64,000 nt of DNA from JAFMJV01 sp963814315 (GTDB lineage Bacteria; Chloroflexota; Limnocylindria; Limnocylindrales; CSP1-4), in contig CAWFCG010000003.1 of NCBI GenBank assembly GCA_963814315.1, positions 1,346,118 to 1,410,117 on the forward strand, read 5' to 3'. Made by a program: the position numbers and the translations under genes. Positions 1 to 8,874 of this stretch are shown here, in pieces. The notes under the pieces were generated by a model, which saw nothing but the letters and a program-made list of their open reading frames with translations, ran no database searches and had not been told where the DNA came from. The first letter of the stretch is position 1; each line of letters begins with the position of its first letter.

Positions 1-280
1 CGATGACCGCGGTGTACTCGGGCTTGTGACCACCCGCCACGAGGAGCGGCTCGAGCAGCTCGCTGCCGGCCTTCATGGCATGGGCGCTGATGAGCATCTC
101 GGGCACGTAGACGCCGTCGTTACAGGCGAAGCGGCGGCCGATCTCGGTCATGGCCGCGGTCATGGCATCGAGGATGACCGTGGGCTCGGTGCCATCGTCG
201 ATGGCGGCCTGGGTCAGGGTCACCGTCTCAGCGCGGTTACCGGCCTCGACGGCAGCGGTCAGTGCAGCTAGGTCAGCCAT
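1..280 (-). CDS. Corrinoid (B12)-binding methyltransferase subunit, N-terminal part
   Basis: The start lies at 280 and the gene runs off the left edge, leaving 93 codons. The ATG has a strong AGGAGG ten bases upstream. The visible residues form a helical B12-binding-2 cap domain. The stretch YVPEMLISAHAMKAG near residues 62-76 matches the family pattern in MtaC/MtbC/MtmC-like corrinoid proteins and MetH, which present cobalamin to a methyltransferase. The cobalamin-ligating DxHxxG motif would lie beyond the window. It is on the same strand as the sugar ABC operon, 104 bp downstream of the aldose epimerase gene, so it may be its last gene. The partner methyltransferase is not visible. The fold is fairly certain; the substrate is unknown. 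Confidence 0.8.
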   Translation of the reverse strand, partial: MADLAALTAAVEAGNRAETVTLTQAAIDDGTEPTVILDAMTAAMTEIGRRFACNDGVYVPEMLISAHAMKAGSELLEPLLVAGGHKPEYTAVI

Positions 281-384
281 GGATCGTGCTCCTCCTGGTG
301 TTGGTTGCTCCCGTATACGACACAGCATCGCGCCACGCCCGGACCTTGGTATGGGCCGGATGGCCCGATGGCATGGTCAGACTC

Positions 385-1335
385 TCATGACAGTCGCAAG
401 CGTACCCACCAGCGCAGTTCCGCGCCGGGCGCCAGCGCGCGCTCCTTGCCGTCGGCCATGGCGGCAGCGAGGTGGTCGTGCATGGAGGTGCAGGGCTCAA
501 GGGCCACCTGCTCCACCGGCGCCTCACCCAGTGGCCAGCCACCGTAGGCCTGCCAGATGCGCAGGACCGGGGCGAACTGGTGATCCCACTCGAAACCCAG
601 GCGGGCCCCGTCGGGCGCTACGACCGCAGCACCCTCGGCCGCAGCGGCGTAGACGACCGTGGCCCAGCCCTCCTCAGTGCTGACCCGTGACAGATCAAGC
701 TCCCGCCCGTCGGCCGTGGTCGCCCGTGGCCAAGGCAGCTCCACGGGCAGGTCGATGCCCATGGTCGTCGAGGATACGACATGGGTCACGCCAGGAAGGT
801 CGATGCGACAACCCGGCTCGAGCGCCAGCACACCGTGCTGTGCCCAACTGATCGGCAGCGGATCGTTAGCATGGCTCACGATCGCGTACTCAGCCAGCAC
901 TGTCTGATCGTCGTCGAACGAGAGGCGGCGATGCATGCGGTAGTCCCAACGTGGCACGCTCCAGGTGTGCTCCACGGCACCATGCACCTCGTCCAGTGTG
1001 AGATAGGCGCCCCGTCCCCATTGGTCGCCATGGTCGCGCAGCGGACGGCCATCGGGAGTCAGCGGGTCAGCGCAAACCGACGTCGTCGGTAGGCACTCGT
1101 CCCAACCGAACGACTCAGGGCCACCGAAGACCACGTCCTCCTGCGCCCAGGCCATCTGCTGCAGCTCCGCGGGCGGCGAACCCTGGAGCAGCCACTCGCG
1201 GTCACGACGCTTGTCGCGCAGGGAGACGACGCGCGCGCCGACCTCCCCCACGACTTCCAGCTCCGCCGCATCGGTCGAGAGCCTGATCGAGGGCCACTCG
1301 CCCCACGTTTCGTGGCTGATGGCTGCCTTCACCAT
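385..1335 (-). CDS. Aldose 1-epimerase-family protein
   Basis: 316 residues, intracellular, with no signal peptide. The protein looks like a galactose mutarotase-type beta-sandwich: an N-terminal GARVVSLRDKR strand turn, then GDQWGRGAY and a C-terminal LEPCTSMHDHL segment typical of the epimerase superfamily. Such enzymes interconvert alpha and beta anomers of aldoses, here probably the sugar brought in by the adjacent transporter. The start at 1335 is chosen because GGAGGG lies just upstream and nothing further 5' looks like the family. It starts 19 bp after the permease stop on the same strand, so co-transcription is likely. The exact sugar cannot be read from the sequence. Confidence 0.75.
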   Translation of the reverse strand: MVKAAISHETWGEWPSIRLSTDAAELEVVGEVGARVVSLRDKRRDREWLLQGSPPAELQQMAWAQEDVVFGGPESFGWDECLPTTSVCADPLTPDGRPLRDHGDQWGRGAYLTLDEVHGAVEHTWSVPRWDYRMHRRLSFDDDQTVLAEYAIVSHANDPLPISWAQHGVLALEPGCRIDLPGVTHVVSSTTMGIDLPVELPWPRATTADGRELDLSRVSTEEGWATVVYAAAAEGAAVVAPDGARLGFEWDHQFAPVLRIWQAYGGWPLGEAPVEQVALEPCTSMHDHLAAAMADGKERALAPGAELRWWVRLRLS

Positions 1336-1354
1336 TCGGCTATCCCTCCGACGC

Positions 1355-2476
1355 TCAGGCGGCGGCCGTGCGGGTACGCGCGCGCTCGGCACGGGCTTGG
1401 CGCCACTGCGCCAGTGCCACCGCAGCGATGAGCAGCACGCCCAAGGCCACACGCTGGTAGAACGTGCCTACGCCCAGCAGGTTCATGCCGTTGTTGAGCA
1501 CACCCACCAGCAGCACCGCCAGCACCGTGCCCACGATGGTGCCCTTGCCACCCGTGGTGGCGGCGCCGCCGAGGAACACCGCGGTGATGGCCTGCAGCTC
1601 GAAGCCGACGCCGTTGATGGGATTGCCCGAGGTGGTGCGGGCGGTCAGCAGCACACCCGCCAGGCCAGCCGTGGCGCCGCAGAGCATGTACATGCCGATC
1701 TTCAGGCGCGTGAGGTTCATACCGGCCAGGCGCGCGGCGACTTCGTTGCCGCCGATGGCGTAGACGGCTCGGCCGAAGTCGGTGTACTTCATGATGATGT
1801 GGTAGATCACCGCCACCAGGATGAAGACCAGGAAGAGGATGGGTACGCCGGTCCAGCCGCGACCGCCAAGGGCCGGCAATGGCGCATCGGGGAAGAGTCG
1901 GCCCGTGGCCAACCACGTGAAGTCGGGCTGGGTGACCACCCCGACTGGCTTGCCGTCGGGCGCCAGCAGGAAGGCCAGGCCAGCGAACGCAGCCAGCGTG
2001 CCGAGGGTGGCGATGATGGGGTTCACGTGCAGCTTGGTCACGATCAAGCCGTTGATGACGCCGAGGCCGACGCCGGTGAGGATGCCCACCAGGATGGCTG
2101 CCGGCAGCGAGCCCTGGAGGAACGGCAGCGGGATCTCGAAGCCGCCGGGCATGGTGATGGCACCCATGGCGATGGCTGACGCCACCGTCACTGAGGCCAC
2201 CGAAGCGATCGAGCCGACGGAGATGTCGAGCATGCCGGCCACGATGACGACGGTCTCACCGATGGCCAGCAGGCCCACGATGACGATGGACTGACTGAGG
2301 CTGTTCATCAGGTTCTGCCAGCTCAGGAACAACGGCTGCAGCCAGACGATGACAGCGATGATGCCGATGAGCGCGAAGACCAGCGAGAGGTTGTCGACGC
2401 CGACGATGTTGATGATGCGACGGATGGGACTGACCCGCTCGTCGCCCGGCAGCGCGGCTGGCTGCGTCTCGCTCAT
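1355..2476 (-). CDS. Sugar ABC transporter permease (AraH/RbsC type)
   Basis: 373-residue polytopic inner-membrane protein of the BPD_transp_2 family. It has about 8-10 hydrophobic segments, the family glycine pattern GETVVIVAGMLDISVGS near residues 77-93, and an intracellular loop for the ATPase around GNEVAARLAGM. It forms the translocation channel for a monosaccharide. The ATG overlaps the stop of the upstream ATPase gene by four bases (ATGA) and has a GGAGGGGAG site, so the two are translationally coupled. The order binding protein, ATPase, permease is that of araFGH and rbs operons. Substrate assignment follows the binding protein. Confidence 0.92.
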   Translation of the reverse strand: MSETQPAALPGDERVSPIRRIINIVGVDNLSLVFALIGIIAVIVWLQPLFLSWQNLMNSLSQSIVIVGLLAIGETVVIVAGMLDISVGSIASVASVTVASAIAMGAITMPGGFEIPLPFLQGSLPAAILVGILTGVGLGVINGLIVTKLHVNPIIATLGTLAAFAGLAFLLAPDGKPVGVVTQPDFTWLATGRLFPDAPLPALGGRGWTGVPILFLVFILVAVIYHIIMKYTDFGRAVYAIGGNEVAARLAGMNLTRLKIGMYMLCGATAGLAGVLLTARTTSGNPINGVGFELQAITAVFLGGAATTGGKGTIVGTVLAVLLVGVLNNGMNLLGVGTFYQRVALGVLLIAAVALAQWRQARAERARTRTAAA

Positions 2477-4062
2477 TGCTTCTCCCCTCCGGCCGCTGCT
2501 GCCTCGGCGGCCGCCCGGCGTGCCTTGAGGTGCTCGTGCATGGCCAGCTCGAGCACCTGCTTCTCGGTCGTCCCTGGTCCGGGTAGCTCGCCGGTGATGC
2601 GACCACCCTGCATGACGATGATGCGGTCGGACATGCCCAGCACTTCAGGCAGCTCCGATGAGATGAGCATGATGGCGAGGCCCTCGTTGGCCAGCGCATC
2701 GATGAGCCGGTAGATCTCCGCCTTGGCACCGACGTCGATGCCGCGGGTGGGCTCGTCGAGGATGAGGATCTTGGGCTTGGCTGCCAGCCAGCGTGCCAGC
2801 ACCACCTTCTGCTGGTTGCCGCCGGACAGCTTGCCGACTTCCTGATCGAGGGAGGGCGTGCGTACGTTGAGCCGTTCCACGTAGTCAGCGGCGATCTGGC
2901 GCTCAAGGCGACGCTGCACCATGCGAAAGCGGGTCAGCCGCCGCAAGATGGCCATGGTGGTGTTCTCGAGCACGCTGCGGATGAGCACCAGGCCCTCGCG
3001 CTTGCGGTCCTCGGGCGCGAAGCCGATGCCCTCACGGATTGCCACGCTGGGCTGGCTGATGTTGACCTCACGTCCCTCGATGGACACGCTGCCCGATGTC
3101 ATCGGCAGCTCACCGAAGATGACCTTGGCCAGCTCGCTGCGGCCGGCACCGATGAGCCCCGCGAAGCCCACGATCTCACCGGCCTTGATGTCGAACGAGA
3201 CGCCCTTGTGCCAGTCGCTCTTGATGTCATGCACCTCGAGCACGACGCGGTCCGAGGCGGCCGGGTGGCGGTCGAACACCTCACCCAGGTCACGACCGAC
3301 CATGCTGCGCACGATCTCGTCTTCGGTCAGGCCTTCCGCCTGGCTGACCATCACCAGCTTGCCATCGCGCAGGATGGCCACCCGATCGGCCAGTTGCAGG
3401 ATCTCGTGCAGTCGGTGACTGACGTAGATGATGGCCACGCCCTCAGCCTTCAGGCGGCGCACCAGGGCAAAGAGTCGGTCGACCTCGTCGTCGGTCAGCG
3501 ACGAGGTGGGCTCATCGAGCGCCAGGATGCGCATCTTGGACTTGACCGCCCGCATGATCTCGACCAGCTGCCGCTGCGCCGATGAGAGCTCGTCACCCAT
3601 GCGACCACGGGGCAGCACCTTCTCGAAACCGTACTCGGCCAGCTCCGCTGCGGTGCGCCGGTTGAGCTCGCGGCGGTCGATGAAGGGACCGCGCTTTGGC
3701 AGCTCGCCGGCGAAGATGTTCTCCGCCACATCGACCCCGGGGATGATCTCCGGCTCCTGGTAGATGACACGGATGCCGGCCGCGCGGGCCTCCCGCGGGT
3801 TGTTGAAGCGCAGCTCCTCCGAATCGATGGTGAGCGTGCCCACGTCCGGCTGGTAATCCCCGTTGAGGATCTTCAGCAGTGTGGACTTGCCGGCGCCATT
3901 CTCGCCCAGGAACGCGAGCACCTCGCCGGGGCGCACGTCGAGCGAGACGTCGTCGAGCGCCTGCACGTTGGGAAAGGCCTTGCTGACGCCGCGGATCTCG
4001 AGGACGCCGGAACCACCGTTCGACGCGGCTGCGGGGGCCTCGGGAGGCGCGGTCAGAGTCAT
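2473..4062 (-). CDS. Sugar ABC transporter ATP-binding protein (AraG/RbsA type)
   Basis: 529 residues with two fused ABC domains. The first has Walker A GENGAGKST near residue 54, a degenerate signature LSSAQRQ and Walker B LALDEPTS. The second has a degenerate Walker A GLIGAGRSE near residue 295, but a full signature LSGGNQQKV and Walker B LILDEPTRGID. This asymmetric pattern is normal for the CUT2 class of monosaccharide importers. It powers uptake with the permease that follows it. Length is normal for RbsA, MglA or AraG. The start at 4062 opens with MTLTAPPEA and an Ala-rich lead of about 20 residues before the first ABC domain. Confidence 0.94.
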   Translation of the reverse strand: MTLTAPPEAPAAASNGGSGVLEIRGVSKAFPNVQALDDVSLDVRPGEVLAFLGENGAGKSTLLKILNGDYQPDVGTLTIDSEELRFNNPREARAAGIRVIYQEPEIIPGVDVAENIFAGELPKRGPFIDRRELNRRTAAELAEYGFEKVLPRGRMGDELSSAQRQLVEIMRAVKSKMRILALDEPTSSLTDDEVDRLFALVRRLKAEGVAIIYVSHRLHEILQLADRVAILRDGKLVMVSQAEGLTEDEIVRSMVGRDLGEVFDRHPAASDRVVLEVHDIKSDWHKGVSFDIKAGEIVGFAGLIGAGRSELAKVIFGELPMTSGSVSIEGREVNISQPSVAIREGIGFAPEDRKREGLVLIRSVLENTTMAILRRLTRFRMVQRRLERQIAADYVERLNVRTPSLDQEVGKLSGGNQQKVVLARWLAAKPKILILDEPTRGIDVGAKAEIYRLIDALANEGLAIMLISSELPEVLGMSDRIIVMQGGRITGELPGPGTTEKQVLELAMHEHLKARRAAAEAAAAGGEKQ

Positions 4063-4087
4063 GGCATCACCACGGTCCTGTGGGTAC

Positions 4088-4128
4088 GGTGTCGCGGGGC
4101 CCGGTTCGTGGCCGGACCCCGCGACACC
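4088..4128 (-). terminator. Intercistronic stem-loop between binding protein and ATPase
   Basis: A 12-bp perfect stem, GGTGTCGCGGGG pairing with CCCCGCGACACC, closes a 17-base loop that itself contains a CCGG pair. It lies in the 80-bp gap between the solute-binding-protein stop and the ATPase start, with no T-run after it. In ABC operons such hairpins commonly shield or partly terminate the binding-protein mRNA, so that binding protein is made in excess. The structure is seen directly; the role is inferred. Confidence 0.6.
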
Positions 4129-4142
4129 AGTTCAGGTCTGGA

Positions 4143-5153
4143 CTACTGCGAGCAGTTGGCGAGTGAGATCTCGTCGAACACGTCGGCGAAGGTGTCCGGC
4201 GTCACGATGGTCGTCGGAGCGACCGTGGACTCGGGCAGATCAACGCCATTGACGACGTTGTCGTACAGCACCTGGGCGGCGGCAGCGCCGACGTCCTGGC
4301 CGGAGATGAACAGCGCGGCCTTGAAGCCGGAGGGCTGCTCGGCGGCCCAGTACTTGCAGGCCTCGTAGGCGCCAAGGCCGACACCGATGACGTTGTCGGG
4401 GCTGACACCCGCGGTGGCGAGTGCGTTGAGCGTGCCCAGGACGCCCTCGTCGTTGCAGGCGAAGACGACCCAGTTGGTGACGTCAGGATGGGCGGTGATG
4501 ACCGGGCCGGCCGCGTCCTGCGCCGCCTGCGTCTCACCTGTGTACGGGACCTGGAAGATGGCGTCCTCGGGAACGCCGGCCTCGAGCATGGCTGCCTTGG
4601 AGGCATTGGTGCGGTCCTCGCAGACGGACAGCGTCTGGACCTCGGTCGAGAGCACGCCAAGCGTGATGGACTCGTCCTCGAGCCAACCACCCTCGGTCAG
4701 GATGCGTGCCGCCTCAGCGCCGACCTTGCCGCCCATGTCCGAGCCGCTGAAGCCGACGAAGGGGACGGGGTTGCCAGCCGAGTCGAGGATGCCGTCGTCG
4801 GTGGCGACGAGCGCCACACCGGCGGCCGCTGCGGCGTCAGCGATGGCCGGGCCGATGGTCTGGTCGGGCACGGTGATGGCGATACCGGCGGCGCCGGCGG
4901 AGATGGCATCGTTCACCAGCTGCACGCCGAGGCTCGGATCGAGCTTGGCGTCGGCCTTCAAGGCGCTGCCACCCAACTCCTCCGACTTGGCGACGAACGA
5001 GTTCTGCAGGTCGATGAAGTATTGCTGGTCAGCGCTCTTGTTGATGATGTAGAGCAGCGGACCCTCATCCTGCGCCGCGACCGGCAATGCCGATGCGGTC
5101 AGGAGGGCGGCGCCACCGACAGCCACCAGGACCTTCTTGAATTCGAGAATCAA
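4143..5153 (-). CDS. Sugar-binding protein of ABC transporter (AraF-like)
   Basis: About 336 residues. The mature part is a periplasmic-binding-protein type 1 fold. The stretch from DESITLGVLSTEVQT through RTNASKAAMLEAG, AIFQVPYTGE and HPDVTNWVVFACND follows the layout of E. coli AraF as I recall it, suggesting L-arabinose, D-galactose or a similar sugar. The N-terminus is a Sec signal (FKKVLVAVGGAALLTASALPVAAQ). No ATG is available. The TTG at 5153 is preferred because GGAGGAA lies 11 bases upstream; a TTG at 5183 would place that site inside the gene. It is the first gene of the transporter operon. Confidence 0.88.
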   Translation of the reverse strand: MILEFKKVLVAVGGAALLTASALPVAAQDEGPLLYIINKSADQQYFIDLQNSFVAKSEELGGSALKADAKLDPSLGVQLVNDAISAGAAGIAITVPDQTIGPAIADAAAAAGVALVATDDGILDSAGNPVPFVGFSGSDMGGKVGAEAARILTEGGWLEDESITLGVLSTEVQTLSVCEDRTNASKAAMLEAGVPEDAIFQVPYTGETQAAQDAAGPVITAHPDVTNWVVFACNDEGVLGTLNALATAGVSPDNVIGVGLGAYEACKYWAAEQPSGFKAALFISGQDVGAAAAQVLYDNVVNGVDLPESTVAPTTIVTPDTFADVFDEISLANCSQ

Positions 5154-5209
5154 CCACGAGCTATTCCTCCGTTTCCTCCGCAAGGATCGTTGTCCTTGAC
5201 ACGGCTGAT

Positions 5210-5220
5210 GTTACCGTAAC
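5210..5220. promoter_or_regulatory. Palindrome GTTACCGTAAC upstream of sugar operon
   Basis: An 11-bp palindrome with a central base, GTTAC-C-GTAAC, lies 57 bp upstream of the proposed TTG start of the binding-protein gene, in a locally less GC-rich stretch. Its position fits a repressor operator or promoter-overlapping site for the operon. No regulator gene is in the window, so the binding protein is unknown. Confidence 0.35.
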
Positions 5221-5317
5221 CCAACACAAAGCGACACTGTTCCTGACACGTTACGTCTGAATACGGCCCTCCTCGTCACGCCTTGAGATTGCTGCCAGCC
5301 CAACGACCGAAAGGTAC

Positions 5318-5335
5318 GATTGGTCAGTACCAATC
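5318..5335. promoter_or_regulatory. Inverted repeat GATTGGT-CAGT-ACCAATC
   Basis: A perfect 7-bp inverted repeat around a 4-base spacer lies in the shared control region between the sugar ABC operon (minus) and the DUF5107 gene (plus). The TTGGT/ACCAA half-sites resemble GntR/FadR-type operators, but the spacing is one base longer than that class usually has. A second pair of arms, GGTAC and GTACC, is nested at 5313-5317 and 5327-5331. It could co-regulate both divergent units. The repeat is seen directly; the role is inferred. Confidence 0.4.
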
Positions 5336-5404
5336 ATTTCGTCATCATACGCTTGCCGATGGCGGCCGTCACCTGGATCCGCCGCGCAGCCAAGGAGATC
5401 GACT

Positions 5405-8400
5405 GTGGCAGGACGCCACCCACTGCAGCTGCCTCGACGCCCCGTCGCCTTGCTCAGCCAAGCGGTCGCGGCATGGTCGGAGCCGGTGGTCATCGAAACC
5501 TATGCCACTCCCGAATCCGACCGCAACCCGCTGTTCCTCGAGCACCGGGTCTACCAGGGCTCATCTGGCCGCGTCTATCCGGAACCTGTCACCGACCGCG
5601 TCTCCGATAGCGCCGTGCCCACCAAGTGGGAAGCGCTGCACCTGGAGAACGAGTACCTGCGGGTGATGATCCTGCCGGCCCTCGGCGGCCGCATCCATGT
5701 GGTCCAGGACCGCAAGACCGGCTACGACATCTTCTATCGCCAGAACGTCATCAAGCCTGCGCTCGTGGGCCTTTTGGGACCCTGGATCTCCGGAGGTGTC
5801 GAGTTCAACTGGCCACAGCATCATCGGCCCTCGACCTATCTGCCGACCGACTGGCGGATCGATTCGCTGGCCGATGGTGGCGCAGTCGTGTGGTGCTCTG
5901 AGCACGAGCCGACCGAACGCATGAAGGGCATGCACGGCGTCGTGCTTCGGCCTGGATCGGCGGTGCTGGAGTTGCAGGCGCGGCTGACCAATCGGACACC
6001 GTTCGTACAGACGTTCCTGTGGTGGGCCAACGTGGGCGTTCGTGTCCACGACGACTACGAGGCCTTCTTCCCACCTGATGTGACCTACGTGGCCGACCAC
6101 GCCAAACGCGCCATGTCCACCTTCCCCGTGGCGCACGGCCACTACTACGGCGTGGACTACGGTTCGCGGCCGGCTCGCGATGCCGACCTGCGCTGGTACC
6201 GCAACATCCCGGTGCCGACCTCGTACATGGCCATGGGCACGCGCAAGGACTTCTTCGGAGGCTACGACCACGCCGCCGGTGAGGGCTACGTCCACTGGGC
6301 CGACCACACCATCAGCCCGGGCAAGAAGCTGTGGACCTGGGGCGATCACGAGTTCGGCCATGCCTGGGATCGTGAGCTGACCGATGCCGATGGCCCCTAC
6401 GTCGAGCTGATGGCCGGTGTCTTCACCGACAACCAGCCGGACTTCGGCTTCCTGTTGCCGGGCGAGGTGCGGACCTTTCGGCAGTGCTGGTATCCGCTGC
6501 TGGGCATCGGGCCCGCGCACGAAGCCAACCTGGACGTGGCGGTCCACCTGGAGCGGCATGGCAACGGGGTGCGGCTTGGTGTGGCCGCGACCCGCGTCTT
6601 TGGCGGTGCCGTGGTGCGGCTGGACGCGGCTGGGGGCCCCGTCCTTGAGCACACTGCTGACCTGGCGCCGGACACACCACTCGTCGTCGACGAGCTGGAA
6701 CTGCCGACTGGTACACACCTCACCGACCTGTGCCTGTCCGTGCACCATGACGGCGCCGAGCTGCTCCGCTACCGGCCCGCGGCCATGCATCGCAGCGATC
6801 CGCCACCATCCGCGACCGAACCGCCACCGCCGCAGGCCATCGACTCGCTCGAGGAGCTCTACCTCACCGGTATGCACCTGCAGCAGTACCGCCACGCCAC
6901 CCGCCGGCCGGAGGCCTACTACCGCGAGGCGTTGCGGCGCGACCCCGGCGACAGTCGCTGCAACACCGCCATGGGCGAGTGGCATCTCCGTCGGGGCGAG
7001 TACGCCGACGCGGAGCGGCACCTGCGGGCCGCGCTGGCGCGGCTGGCGGTCCGCAACACGAATCCGCGCGACGGTGAAGCCAGCTACCTGCTGGGCGTGA
7101 CGTTGCGCCTGGCGGGCCGTCTCACTGAGGCCGACGAGGCCTTCGGCAAGGCCGGCTGGAACGGGGCCTTCACGACGGCCTCGGATACGGCGCGCGCCGA
7201 GATCGCGGCGATCTGCGGTGACGCCGACGCTGCCATGGCACGGCTCGATCGCGTCCTGGCGGCCAATGCTGCCGAGCCCGCTGCGCTGGGGTTGAAAGCG
7301 GCACTACGACGTCGCTCGGGCCAGCTTGAGGCGGCTCGCGAGCAGGTTGCCGCGATGTTGGCGGCGGATCTGCTGGATGTGCGCGCCAACCACGAGGGTG
7401 CCATGCTCGATGGCACCGACGGACTCCGGCCCCTTAGGTCGCTGCCTGGTGGCGCCCAGACCGCGCTCGATGTCGCCCACGACGAAGCCCGCGCTGGCCT
7501 GTTCGACGAAGCCGTGGACGCGCTGCATCGCGCGCTCGCGGGCCGGCCGGAGCCGCGCCACCTGCCCATGTTGCACTACACGCTCGCCTGGCTCGAGGCA
7601 CGTCGTGGGGACGCCAAGGCGGCGGCACGCCATCGACGCGCGGCGCGGAAGGCTGCTCCCGACCGCGCCTTTCCGGCTCGACTCGAGGAGATCGAGGTGC
7701 TGCAGTGGGCGATCTCGCAGGATGCCGGCGACCCGCGAGCGCCCTACTACCTGGGCAACCTCTTCTACGACAAGCGGCGCTATCAGGACGCTATCGCGAT
7801 GTGGCGACGAGCGGCCCGTCTCGATCCGGCGTTCGCCACCGTCCACCGCAACCTCGGCATCGCCGAGTTCAACGTGCTCGGGCGTCCGCTGCGGGCACTG
7901 GCCGCGTATCGCAAGGCCTACCGCGCGGATCCGTCCGATGCGCGCGTGCTTTATGAGCTCGATCAGCTTCGCAAGCGCCTGGGCCATGCCCCGGCGGCAC
8001 GCCTCCGTGACCTCGAGGCGAGGCTCGCCATCGTGGAGCGGCGCGACGACCTGACGGTCGAATATGTGGCGCTGCTCGATCGCGTGGGTCGCTACGGGGA
8101 TGCGGCCGCCGTGCTACGGAGTCGGCGTTTCCATCCGTGGGAAGGTGGCGAAGGACTGGTGTCGGCGCAGTGGGAGGTGGCCCACCGGGAGCTCGCCCGT
8201 GCGGCGCTGCGGAGCGGTGATCCGGCGGGCGCTGCGATACCGGCCACAGCGGCCAGCGCCGCCGACCTGGTTCGTGCAGCCATGACATACCCACAGAACC
8301 TGGGCGAGGGCAGGCATCTGTTGACGCCACAGAACGAGCTGCAGTACCTGCTGGGCGCGTGTCTGCGTGCGGCTGGTGATGAAGTCGGGGCAGCCGACTG

Positions 8401-8782
8401 GTTCGCGCGTGCCGCCGAGCCGCAGGGCGATCCCGAAGCACCGGCCGCCGATGGACCCTACTGGCAGGCGCTGGCCCTACGAGCCCTCGGCGACGACGCC
8501 GGAGCGGATGGCCGACTGGCCGACCTGGCCGCCGCCGCGGCCGAGCAGGCGCGAGCCGAGGTGCGCATCCCGTACTTCGCGACCTCGCTCCCCACCCTGC
8601 TGCTCTTCGACGATGACCTGACGTTGCGTTCGCAACAAGAAGCCCTCTACCTCGATGGACTGGTGCTCCTGGGTCAGGGCCGTGTCGAGGATGCGCGGAC
8701 GCGGTTCGAGGCGCTCCTGGCCGCTCGGCCCGACCATCTCGACGCCGCCCTCCGCCTCACCGAGCTGGCTCGCGGTTCGTAG
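5405..8782 (+). CDS. DUF5107 domain protein with TPR repeats
   Basis: 1125 residues. The first ~350 form a DUF5107 domain (ENEYLRVMILPALGGRIH, GGVEFNWPQHHRPS, NRTPFVQTFLWWANVGV), a beta-sandwich related to galactose mutarotases. From about residue 480 to the end there are tetratricopeptide-like helical pairs (for example PYYLGNLFYDKRRYQDAIAMWRRAARLDP and ALAAYRKAYRADPSDARVLYELDQL, each cited in part). No signal peptide, so likely cytosolic. The GTG start has AAGGAGA seven bases upstream. It is divergent from the sugar ABC operon across a palindrome-bearing region, which suggests a role in the same sugar system. The molecular function of DUF5107 is not established as far as I know. Confidence 0.85.
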   Translation: MAGRHPLQLPRRPVALLSQAVAAWSEPVVIETYATPESDRNPLFLEHRVYQGSSGRVYPEPVTDRVSDSAVPTKWEALHLENEYLRVMILPALGGRIHVVQDRKTGYDIFYRQNVIKPALVGLLGPWISGGVEFNWPQHHRPSTYLPTDWRIDSLADGGAVVWCSEHEPTERMKGMHGVVLRPGSAVLELQARLTNRTPFVQTFLWWANVGVRVHDDYEAFFPPDVTYVADHAKRAMSTFPVAHGHYYGVDYGSRPARDADLRWYRNIPVPTSYMAMGTRKDFFGGYDHAAGEGYVHWADHTISPGKKLWTWGDHEFGHAWDRELTDADGPYVELMAGVFTDNQPDFGFLLPGEVRTFRQCWYPLLGIGPAHEANLDVAVHLERHGNGVRLGVAATRVFGGAVVRLDAAGGPVLEHTADLAPDTPLVVDELELPTGTHLTDLCLSVHHDGAELLRYRPAAMHRSDPPPSATEPPPPQAIDSLEELYLTGMHLQQYRHATRRPEAYYREALRRDPGDSRCNTAMGEWHLRRGEYADAERHLRAALARLAVRNTNPRDGEASYLLGVTLRLAGRLTEADEAFGKAGWNGAFTTASDTARAEIAAICGDADAAMARLDRVLAANAAEPAALGLKAALRRRSGQLEAAREQVAAMLAADLLDVRANHEGAMLDGTDGLRPLRSLPGGAQTALDVAHDEARAGLFDEAVDALHRALAGRPEPRHLPMLHYTLAWLEARRGDAKAAARHRRAARKAAPDRAFPARLEEIEVLQWAISQDAGDPRAPYYLGNLFYDKRRYQDAIAMWRRAARLDPAFATVHRNLGIAEFNVLGRPLRALAAYRKAYRADPSDARVLYELDQLRKRLGHAPAARLRDLEARLAIVERRDDLTVEYVALLDRVGRYGDAAAVLRSRRFHPWEGGEGLVSAQWEVAHRELARAALRSGDPAGAAIPATAASAADLVRAAMTYPQNLGEGRHLLTPQNELQYLLGACLRAAGDEVGAADWFARAAEPQGDPEAPAADGPYWQALALRALGDDAGADGRLADLAAAAAEQARAEVRIPYFATSLPTLLLFDDDLTLRSQQEALYLDGLVLLGQGRVEDARTRFEALLAARPDHLDAALRLTELARGS

Positions 8783-8799
8783 TCGACGTCGGACGGCGT

Positions 8800-8870
8800 G
8801 GGGCACGTTCCCGCATCGGACGACCCTGGGGCACGTTCCCGCATCGGACGACCCTGGGGCACGTTCCCGC
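8800..8870 (+). repeat. Tandem array of 28-bp units (2.5 copies)
   Basis: Two identical 28-bp units (8800-8827, 8828-8855) and the first 15 bases of a third (8856-8870) follow the DUF5107 stop directly. Each unit begins GGGGCACGTTCCCGC and ends CGGACGACCCT. The array leads into a palindrome-rich repeat (8875-9002). There is no coding frame here. Confidence 0.9.
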
Positions 8871-8874
8871 GTGG

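Noticed and set aside
5184..5404. Cobalamin or other riboswitch upstream of the sugar operon
   Set aside because: Only small palindromes are present; no B12-box-like or other conserved aptamer core is visible.
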